Positions 56,265 to 64,000 of a stretch of 64,000 bases of DNA are shown here, one piece after another. The stretch comes from Agroathelia rolfsii (Eukaryota > Basidiomycota > Agaricomycetes > Amylocorticiales > Amylocorticiaceae). A program made the translations under genes and the position numbers. Positions within the stretch are counted from its first letter, which is position 1. The number at the start of each line of letters is the position of its first letter. The DNA is taken from assembly GCA_018343915.1 (NCBI GenBank), contig JABRWF010000002.1:744001-808000 (forward strand), read 5' to 3'. The notes beneath the pieces were generated by a model, which made no database searches, was not told the origin of the DNA, and saw nothing but the letters and a program-made list of their open reading frames with translations.

Positions 56265-58401
56265 TCATACTTCCACTTCCAACACTTTAGGTTTCGAACC
56301 AATACGATTCACCCCTTCCTCTTGTTCCTGCGCATACCTTGCATCCTCGACATATTTTTGCATTAGACCTACAACCTTCTTCAAGTTCTGACTGTATTTG
56401 GCCGATGTCGCCACCACATCTAACGGACGGATCGTTCCATCGTCTAGAGGAGTCTGCATATGCTCACGCACATATTGCTGCAAATACGCCAGCTTCGCGC
56501 GGGCCTCCTCAACTAGTTTTGCTTGCTCTTCCTGCGACACTGCATCACCACTCTCTTCCCCGCCTTCTTCGTTGGAAGAGGCCAACAGATCCGCCTTGTT
56601 GGCAATGACGAGCCGCGCGCGCTTGCTCATACCTGGCTGGTACGCCTCGAGCTCCTCGCGCAGAACACGTAGTTCATCCCACGGTGCGGGGCCCGACAAA
56701 TCGACGACGTACACAAGGGCAAGCGAGCGCTCCATTGAGCGTAGGAAAGAGTGACCCAGACCTACATTCTCAGACGATTGCGCAATCAAGCCAGGATTGT
56801 CGGCGATCGTGAACCGGAAGGTTTCGATTGAGTCGAAGTGGTAACCCATGCCTATGAGTGCATCTTCGTCCTTTTCGATCTCTTCCTCGAGATACTCCTG
56901 TGCTCCTGCGTTGTCGGCATCAGATGCGATGGCTCTTCTTGTCTTGCGCATGCGTGGTGGGGTATATGCGCCCGCTTTGGCGGCTGAGAGCGCACGTTCT
57001 TTCTCCACAGCTGTCTCGTCAATGACGAGGCCTTCCTGCAGCCCGCCCTCAAACGTGCCATCAGCTGCGACGCGAACGACACCCACGACGGGGTTGAGTG
57101 TCGTAAAAGCATAGCTTGCCACCTCGCTCTTGACCCGGCCACCCGTCAACGCCCGGAGGAGTGTGCTCTTGCCCGCATTCGGCATGCCCACGAGTCCAAC
57201 GTCCGCAAGGAGCTTCAATTCAAGGGCAAACGTGAGCCGCTCGCCCTCGGCGCCACGCGTCGCAAACTTGGGCGACCTATTCGCGAGGGTTAGGAAACTG
57301 GGGTTGCCTTGCCCACCCACACCACCCGTCGCGAGTAAATGGCCCAAATTATCGTTACGTCCCTGAGCCAGCGGTGCGTTAACATCCACGGCGCGCTCTT
57401 CGATCTTGTCGAGGTCGAGCATGATCGGTTCTGCCGCGCGACGCTGGCGCCGCTCCCATCTCAGCTCCTTCTCGAGCCTGTATGCTTGCATCTCGGCCTG
57501 CTTGAACGCGTCACGCTGCAGATTGTTCTCTGCTGCACCGGGATAATGTATCCAACGCCGTTCACGCTTCTTCTCGCGCCGCGTCTCAAGGTCCGAACCT
57601 TCCAGACTCTCTTCCTCTGCCTCCCATTCATCTTTTGCACGCCGCGAGTCGCCGGCCGTGAGCTGGCGCACAATAGTCCCCACGGGAACATGGATGACCA
57701 CAGGCGATGCGTTCTTGCCGTGCTGCCATGTGCCTTTCCCATGCTCGCCTGAGTCACCAACGACACGTCGGGGCACGGAGGCGAGACTGGTCATATGCGG
57801 TACGGGCTTGATGTAGATGTCGGCGCCGCGCCCACCGTTGCCGCCTGAAGGCGGGCCGTAGGGTACGAATTTTTCACGGTGGAAGGCGACGCAGCCATCA
57901 CCGCCTTTGCCTGGTGAACATCAAATACACGCATGTTAGATTGTATGATTGCCTTGTAAACATGAAGTTGAGCAGGAGATCCTATACCTCCTCTGACGGT
58001 CAAAATAAGGTTATCTAGGAAATTCTGGCCCTAAATTCGAAAGAAAGAAGCTAAATCATACATTCAAAACCAGTGCTATTGCTAAAAGAGAAAGAATGCC
58101 CAAATGAACAAAGAAATATAACTTTGAGAAGGCTTACCTTTTGTCGGCGCTTCCACTCCGTCTTGCGTCTACGTTTGAACTCTTCCCAAGTTTCCTCGCG
58201 TTGGTGTTCCTCGTTAAGTGGCAACTCAATGGTTTCTGGTGCAGCATTACCATCACTGCTTGCATTTGATACAAACGCGGTAAAAGCAAAATGTCTTCGG
58301 CAAGGATAGACCACGCTGCGACCAAATAGGTGACTGTGGGTATGCGAGTTGGCTGCACCTGCAGAGCTAGCAGGCAACCTCAAGCGCAAGATGGCAACCA
58401 T
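56265..58401 (-). CDS. MTG2: Mitochondrial Obg-family GTPase (MTG2-like)
   Basis: Exons 58138-58401, 57988-58024 and 56265-57910, 648 residues. An Arg/Ala-rich N-terminus (MVAILRLRLPASSAG) looks like a mitochondrial presequence. An Obg fold follows: NFLDNLILTVRGGKGGDGCVAF, FVPYGPPSGGNGGRGADIYI, and Gly-rich VGGQGNPSF. The G domain has G1 GMPNAGKST, switch FTTLNP, G3 DNPGLI (Asn replaces the usual Thr of DTPG), G4 NKAD, and a late TSA box. A long charged insert (DEWEAEEESLEGSDLETRRE) interrupts the Obg domain. The role in the family is mitochondrial large-subunit ribosome assembly. The 37-nt exon 2 is a microexon. Confidence 0.9.
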
Positions 58402-59282
58402 TGCGTATATGGTTTTGTCGATAAAGCAAGCAAAATAAAGGCCAATGCACAATCCCAGCTTAGTGATACCAGTTAGAATAGCTGGATGTTAGCCTGAGGA
58501 CTGACTGCCAGTGAACTGTGACCAGCTTCAAGTTTTGAGCTTGAAAGAGCGCGTACTTGACCTCGGAAGACAAGCAATGTACGCTCTCGGAAGCAATTGT
58601 GATCTTCCTTCCAACAATTTGGAGGACTTCATTCGCGGCAAGCGCACTGCAGGTTGACTGTACGACTATGTTGTCCTAGTATTTTCTTACATAAAAAACT
58701 AAAAGTCTGGTTCAGTGCTCAGCGATGAGTTATGCTGTCAATTAAAATGCTTCTCTCTAGGCCTAATTAACGTCATCTAACTTGCTCCTGGTTTTGCTGC
58801 AAGCCCAATCCTCCGAATAGCAAATTTCCAGCTTTACGAAGCATCATAACTAACGCTCAATCACCTGTGCTAGTCCCGGCGGATCTGCTCATCTGTACTC
58901 ACTGCAGTTGATCACTCCATCGACTTGAAGCAATGACGTTGACACTGACATCACTAGTGCTTTGATCACCCCAACGCTATACCATATACTAATTTAAGGA
59001 GAACATATCCTTATGACTACACAATTAGCTTGATTGGGGAATAATTTCTGGCATACAGCAACTTGGGCAACCTGTTGTTTAATTGCCCCAAAAAACACAA
59101 TATTGGATTGAACTACCGCTACTGCTCGGGGACTTTTTTGCTGGACTCTGTAGCTATAAATGTCTACTCGATCAAGGGGCTATTCCTCAGTCGTACTCGA
59201 GGAGTTTCCCCTTAGAACTCTATTGCGATAACAGACTCTTACTAACGTTCTGCTACACCATCGTTTTGCACAATAAATAATC
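58402..59282. other. Intergenic, no gene seen
   Basis: Holds the MTG2 upstream region and the promoter of the secreted-protein gene. Only short frames without motifs. Confidence 0.4.
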
Positions 59283-59885
59283 ATGCATTTTTTCACCATT
59301 CTTTATACTCTCACTATGTTTGCTCTTGCCACGCTTTCTACATCTGCTGCTCCTTTTTCTATTGACGCTGATGCTGATTCTGGCACTGTATCTATTCCCT
59401 ATCATCGCATGGTTAGTGGACCAGATAACGCATCGAACCACCTTATCCGTGATGGTGTCGTGATTAATGTATGTCCCCATATTACTTTCAGTCTTTTCTT
59501 TTTTGTCAGTAGCTCAATATGGATGATCCTTCTCCGATCTAAATTAGTCCGAATACACCGTTAAGACCAATGAGCAAATGCTCAATATTCATTTTCAGGG
59601 TCTTGACTCCACATCCAACACGGAACTCAACATACGACAACTGTACGTTCATTTCTTACCTGTGGTATTTGTCATGCGTATCAAACGCGTAAGGCCCAAG
59701 ACTAACTAAACCGATTCTTTTTTTCAAGACCTGACAGTAGTACTACTGGGGACAGCGAAATTGGCGACCGCGACTCCCTACCTGTTCCAAATATGCCGGG
59801 ACCTATGCATGGTCTTCTACCTTTTGGTGAACCGTCGAAACCCATGAAGCCCTTGCATCCCTGTCCTATGCACCATATTATGTAA
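59283..59885 (+). CDS. Small secreted protein, three exons
   Basis: Exons 59283-59468, 59599-59642 and 59729-59885, 128 residues. All junctions are GT-AG and in frame. The N-terminus MHFFTILYTLTMFALATL is a signal peptide, with likely cleavage after STSA. The mature chain is acidic and Ser/Asp-rich at first (DADADSG), then Pro/Met/His-rich (PNMPGPMHGLLPFGE and CPMHHIM at the end), with only one Cys. No family was recognised. It is plausible as a wall or extracellular protein, perhaps metal-binding given the Met/His content, which is inference only. Confidence 0.7.
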
Positions 59886-60492
59886 CTGGTAAATTTATGA
59901 GCTGGCGTATCAGCTTGTGTCAATCGGGTTCGGAGGGCAGAGCAGACATAGGCTCCAAGCAGCATTTTATTATTATTATCCTACATACCTTCACTTCGCT
60001 CATTTCTTCTCTAATTAAAGCGTACTCATACCTATCTTTTATTACGTACTTGGATGGTTTCTCTTTCTTTTAAGCTACTTAGCTAGCATTGTCTTATTCC
60101 TTTCAGTTGTCATTTGTTGGTATCATTCAACTACTGCAGTCCGATAAGCATATAGAGACGCATGCCAAATCGTGTACAGAGTATACACTCTTCGAAAGTG
60201 GTAGCTTTGTCGGTTTATATTGCAACTAGGTTTGTATTGTTGAGTTTTTTTTTTTTGGGGGGGGGATGAGATACTCTACATCCAGGTATGATATCATAAC
60301 AGCTTGATCCGTATACAAAAAAAAAGTCTAGTGGCTAAAACTACAGTGATATACACGCAGGAAAACAAAAAAGAAACTAGCTTGAACCGTTTATCAATAG
60401 AGCGAAAGGAGAGTCCATATTGAATAGAGAGATATGAAAAGCATTTGAAAGGGTGATACATAGATTCAGCCCCTTATTCTCCGTTGATCTTG
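59886..60492. other. Intergenic with T/G homopolymer run
   Basis: No gene seen. A T12G9 run lies near 60246. It holds 3' flanks of two convergent genes. Confidence 0.4.
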
Positions 60493-61650
60493 TTAAATAC
60501 CCAAGAACGAGCTCGGCGTCATGATATCGATCAGCTCATTCACCGCCAATGGACCCCTCGAAGAGGATCGTTCGACACCATCAGCGCTTCCTTTTCGTCT
60601 CTGCGCATCACGTGGGCGGTGTAAAGGTGAGGTCTTGATCTGCAGCAGCAGCGCAGCCGCCGACTCATCCCCGGGGGACATCAGTGGAGACGAACGATCG
60701 GCCTTACCAGCAGCGCTCACGCCAGAAGCGGGTAGCGTCGACGTGTATAGTAGATTAGGAGGGGGCAATATCAGGCTGGGAGGATTTATCGAGTTGCTGC
60801 GGGTACGAAATGAACCCGAGGGAGGCGGTGAAGGTAGATAAGGTGTAAACGGGGAAGTGAGCGTGCTACTGTTATTGCTGTTACTTGCCCCTGAAGGGAT
60901 GCAAACTGTACTAAGGCCAATGTGAGGAAGCCACGTTGAAATGGAAGGCAGTGTTAGTGGCGTGATGGTGGATGAGACCGGGGACGATGCAGATGCAGAT
61001 GATAATGGTACATCCTCGGACGGTTGCTGTTTTACTCGTGGTGTCATAGGAGCATCATTGCCCACGTCTTGGACCAGTGAACCTTCCAGAGTAGTCGAGG
61101 AAGACGTGGATGACGACGGAGATGGTTTTGTTACAATATTAGAGCATCTTGAGCATCCGGTAGCACTCTCAAGCACCTTCACCTTCTCCGTCAAGAGCCG
61201 CAGATGATCGACGGTCCTGAGTAGGATTTCGAGTTTGAATTCTTTATTTTTGCACTCCTCCTTTCCGTCTTCGCCGCTCTCACAGCGCTCTTTGTCAGGC
61301 ACGAGTATACTGAGTGTGGCGAGTGCGTCATTAATCTTGGTCCTACGTGCCTTTTCGATAATGGAATGGTTAGCCTTGCGCTGTGCATCACGAGCGGCAC
61401 GCGAGATTTTGGTGTGCTTGCGACCACCCCTTGCGGATGTCGTGGTGGTAGAAGCAGTGCGGACACGTTTGGGCTCCACATAAGCATCATCATCGTCCTC
61501 TTCGTCCCCGTCATCCGCTGGGCCAGAGTCTGAGCCAGCCTGGTCACCTATGACGGCCACCGGACTGCGTGCGCGCTTAGTCCTGCGAGGGGGGGTTGGG
61601 GTTGGAAGAGACAGGGTATTGTTTGCCAGGGTGCCAACATTAGGCGACAT
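60493..61650 (-). CDS. bHLH transcription factor
   Basis: Single exon, 385 residues, ATG 61648-61650. A nuclear-type acidic/basic N-terminus (KRARSP, DDGDEEDDDD, GGRKHTKISR) leads to a basic helix-loop-helix at about residues 90-155: NHSIIEKARRTKINDAL has the His-Glu-Arg contacts that bind CANNTG. Loop CESGEDGKEECKNKEF and helix 2 KLEILLRTVDHLRLLTEKVKVLE follow; the second helix extends like a short zipper. The C-terminal two thirds are Ser/Pro/Thr-rich, of activation-domain type. Related by motif to fungal esc1/INO4-like factors. The exact orthologue is not assigned. Confidence 0.88.
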   Translation of the reverse strand: MSPNVGTLANNTLSLPTPTPPRRTKRARSPVAVIGDQAGSDSGPADDGDEEDDDDAYVEPKRVRTASTTTTSARGGRKHTKISRAARDAQRKANHSIIEKARRTKINDALATLSILVPDKERCESGEDGKEECKNKEFKLEILLRTVDHLRLLTEKVKVLESATGCSRCSNIVTKPSPSSSTSSSTTLEGSLVQDVGNDAPMTPRVKQQPSEDVPLSSASASSPVSSTITPLTLPSISTWLPHIGLSTVCIPSGASNSNNSSTLTSPFTPYLPSPPPSGSFRTRSNSINPPSLILPPPNLLYTSTLPASGVSAAGKADRSSPLMSPGDESAAALLLQIKTSPLHRPRDAQRRKGSADGVERSSSRGPLAVNELIDIMTPSSFLGI

Positions 61651-61873
61651 CGCGATAATGAGGTATATGTAAATGAGAACTGGAAAGAGGGACGGAGATC
61701 AGTTCAGGCGTGTGCGCTGGATGTGAGAAGAAGGGGGCAGCGCGAAGGAGGCACACGATCTCATTTGGGCCGAGATGATTATAAAGAGTGTGATAGACCA
61801 GTAGCAAGCCATTTCTGCCTATGGATTAGATATTACCTTGCTCGTGTGCTATCCAGAGACTGAGAAGGTAGCG

Positions 61874-61945
61874 CACGTGTTACGCAGATATAGCCACAGG
61901 TCTCCCGATGGCGTTTCTGATTGGCTAGCAAAATCCACGCACGTG
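61874..61945 (-). promoter_or_regulatory. Two CACGTG E-boxes upstream of the bHLH gene
   Basis: CACGTG at 61874-61879 and 61940-61945, the palindrome bound by many bHLH proteins with the His-Glu-Arg signature, 220-300 bp upstream of the ATG. Two CCAAT motifs (attgg at about 61919 and 61960) are adjacent. Autoregulation is an inference. Confidence 0.45.
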
Positions 61946-63596
61946 CGCTATGCCCTTTTCATTGGCTTGGTCGTGTGCTTCGCAATTCGGTAGTAATAGC
62001 CAAGTTGCCTATCGAGCGCCGAGGAACTGAGAAGGTACTACGTTGGAACCCTGCCAGTGACCGGGACTACTGGAAAGCGCACATTTCGCTAGTAGCGCCA
62101 TCTCAGGCTGATGCGTAGTGACCTTGTGATCGTTCAGCGCATGGTCTATTGTAAAATAAAAATATGAACACAGGTGTACCTTCCCGGAAGTCTATCATGA
62201 CAGACTCATGCCATAGAAGAAGGAAAGAAAGATAGGAAAAGGGAGCGGACACGAATTGCCGCCTTTGATTATATTCCCCCGATAACCAACACTGCCTACT
62301 AGCACATTGTGCCAGGGACCAAACAGAACGTTCTCCACTAGTTCCGGCAAACGTTGATCTGGATCCTGCATGATAGTTCAGCAAAAAGAACGCTGCATGA
62401 CGAAGATTATTTTACACACCGAACTAGGGATCAGGGTCTCAGAGGGAAAGTACACCTCTGTAAAACTCCTGACTTCGTTTGGTTCAGCACTGAACTATCT
62501 CGGGACAGACGGCACACCAATGAGTCGAATGAAGGCGATAAAACGGAGCCATCCGGCCCAGCCAGGATATACCGTGCAAATATTCTGTCCTTGTCTCATC
62601 ACTTCTACGCTGTCTTCAGACATGTCATAGCGGCGACAGGCATGAGCCTCTGGCTACCATAATGCTCATCGAGGAGATCAAATAGAAGGGAGCATGCTTC
62701 ATTGTCACTCCTACATGTGGAAACTTGCCGGTGGGGTGGATATGCAGGTAGGTGTATGCAAAGAACGTGTCTCAGAAATTAACACAGAAGCGGAAGTGTG
62801 GAGACTTGAGAGCACTTCGAAGTAAGAGAAGGACTTCTCCCATGGAGATATGTTGTTGGAGACCAGGCAAGGGAAGTACAAACTCGGAGCCGTGAGGAAT
62901 CAGGATTGACGAAATTTTGACATTCGCGTCCTCTGGCATACGATTGTGCAAAGGTCAGATATTTAAAGAGCATTTAATTTCACTTATTAAAGTGCCTAAA
63001 TGATTATTGTAGACAATGTCGGGAGCGAATCTCGTTGAGAATAGTAGTCCAAATTATTACGAAAACGATTACCACTCACTATCGTCCGGATCTTGTTTGA
63101 AGTCCTGGGTATACACCGTCTTGCCTACTCAGGCTGTTCACTTTACCTGTCGCCCAGTTTTGGATCCCGCAACATCACAAATGTAGTGCATTCGAGAGTT
63201 TGATGAAACACGAGTTGGAATAAGGTACCGAATATTTGTTCCATGCTGACTCGTCAACTCAGAGTACAGTCAAAAAGTGACTTGGACATGGGTCTTTTTG
63301 GCTTGTTCGATTATCAATAATGTACAGCCTGAGAGTAATGTTTACGCTGCCCAATCAAGAAATACTGCCAGACGAATAGAATTCACTTCGAGCTTCGGTT
63401 CAAGATGACATCGTCCTATCGTGCTCCATTTACGTTACGTAACTGCTGACTAATCAATATGGCTGTTTACTGGGTGGCAAAGTGGCATACTCTTCTCTCA
63501 GATGTTGATATCTACTAGTAGTCGCACCCCTGGATATTTTCCTGGTGGACTAGCATATTCGTGTAGCTATCGTTTTCAAATCTTTCAACATCTTCC
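61946..63596. other. Intergenic, no gene supported
   Basis: Short frames only on both strands (for example 62354-62662 plus, 62779-62973 minus), without motifs or convincing splice structure. Confidence 0.4.
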
Positions 63597-64000
63597 CTAT
63601 CCCTCATGTATTTCCCTAACAGCTCCGTCCACGCGATCCAGGCTGATACGTAATGACACGAGTGCCATGACAATCCCTTGATCCAATACATGCACTGTTA
63701 GGAAATAGTGAGAATGTTTCGCAATGCCACTTCAATTACTCCACCAAAGGCAGTGAAAGGAACAGAGGGATAAGAAATGCGGACTGAGATGACAATCCGA
63801 GTCAGCTTACCATCTTCGCCATCTTCATCTGGCAGCCATAGAGCTAGTGCATTGCGCAATGGATGAAGCAGAATCCTTTCTATAAACTCTAGAGAGCGTT
63901 GACCTCGGACTCCACTCTAAAATAATATGTCAACATGTATGATGATTAACTCGGAGTTACACATACCATATTACTCATATCCCGGCGCAGAAGCACATAA
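63597..64000 (-). CDS. 3' end of an unknown multi-exon gene (partial)
   Basis: Minus strand, entering from the right edge: VLLRRDMSNM before a GTATGT donor near 63963, an exon SGVRGQRSLEFIERILL continuing to LWLPDEDGED (63811-63919), then after a 116-nt intron VHVLDQGIVMALVSLR to REIHEG-stop (63597-63694). Junction phases agree. A longer alternative frame in the last exon, starting CMYWIKGL and ending at 63515, would need another phase. Family not recognised. Confidence 0.4.

Noticed and set aside
56339..57752. Several plus-strand frames of 80-137 codons opposite the Obg GTPase
   Set aside because: High-GC antisense shadows. The minus-strand frame holds all G motifs.
1..64000. tRNA and rRNA genes
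   Set aside because: No cloverleaf-like B-box/GTTCRA pattern or rRNA segment was recognised by eye. The only tRNA-like sequence is the 16-nt primer site at 30512-30527.

Overview
The window looks like nuclear DNA of a filamentous basidiomycete, probably an Agaricomycete. The reasons are short GT-AG introns (about 50-70 nt), several introns per gene, and the mix of families: an intron-split SEC11, a Zn2Cys6 regulator, an F-box/LRR-like protein, tiny secreted proteins, and Ty3/Gypsy chromoviruses plus Ty1/Copia elements. All family names come from motifs read by eye; no database was searched.

Layout. (1) 1-4.5 kb: two tandem copies of the signal peptidase catalytic subunit SEC11 on the minus strand (the left one runs off the window) and a decayed short-chain dehydrogenase pseudogene. 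(2) About 5.4-36.6 kb: a four-level nest of LTR retrotransposons with every boundary supported by target-site duplications. An old Copia-type LTR (B) is split by Gypsy-2 (TSD CTTAA). Gypsy-2 is split in its 3' LTR by Gypsy-1 (TSD CTGGA) and in its RNase H by Copia-A (TSD CCATT). Copia-A is itself split by Gypsy-3 (TSD GTATG). Gypsy-3 keeps intact gag and pol; Gypsy-1 has one stop in gag; Copia-A has two in-frame stops; Gypsy-2 is strongly decayed. (3) About 36.6-44.1 kb: a graveyard of LTR fragments and two 601-bp solo LTRs. (4) 44.5-64 kb: host genes. These are an FMN-dependent 2-hydroxyacid dehydrogenase, exopolyphosphatase PPX1, a 744-bp near-perfect palindrome, a Zn2Cys6 factor head-to-head with ribosomal protein eS30 (whose last intron appears to carry a box C/D snoRNA), an F-box protein, the mitochondrial Obg GTPase, small secreted proteins, a bHLH factor, and a partial gene at the right edge.

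Mechanistic signals in the retrotransposons can be read directly. The Gypsy elements each have an 11-nt sequence, 35 bp from a TATA box in the LTR, that is exactly complementary to 11 nt just inside the 5' LTR (Tf1-type self-priming). All three also share a G GGT TTT slip site touching the gag stop codon, with pol in the -1 frame. Copia-A instead has a primer site matching the anticodon stem-loop of initiator tRNA-Met (half-tRNA priming, as in Ty5/copia).

The most unusual content is the 2.6-kb leader between the Copia-A 5' LTR and gag-pol. It encodes a six-exon, 433-residue protein with a coiled coil and an Arg-rich tail. Its start codon appears only after splicing from a donor inside the LTR across the primer-binding site. 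A second long reading frame with no ATG follows and ends 9 bases before the gag-pol ATG. I recognise neither protein.
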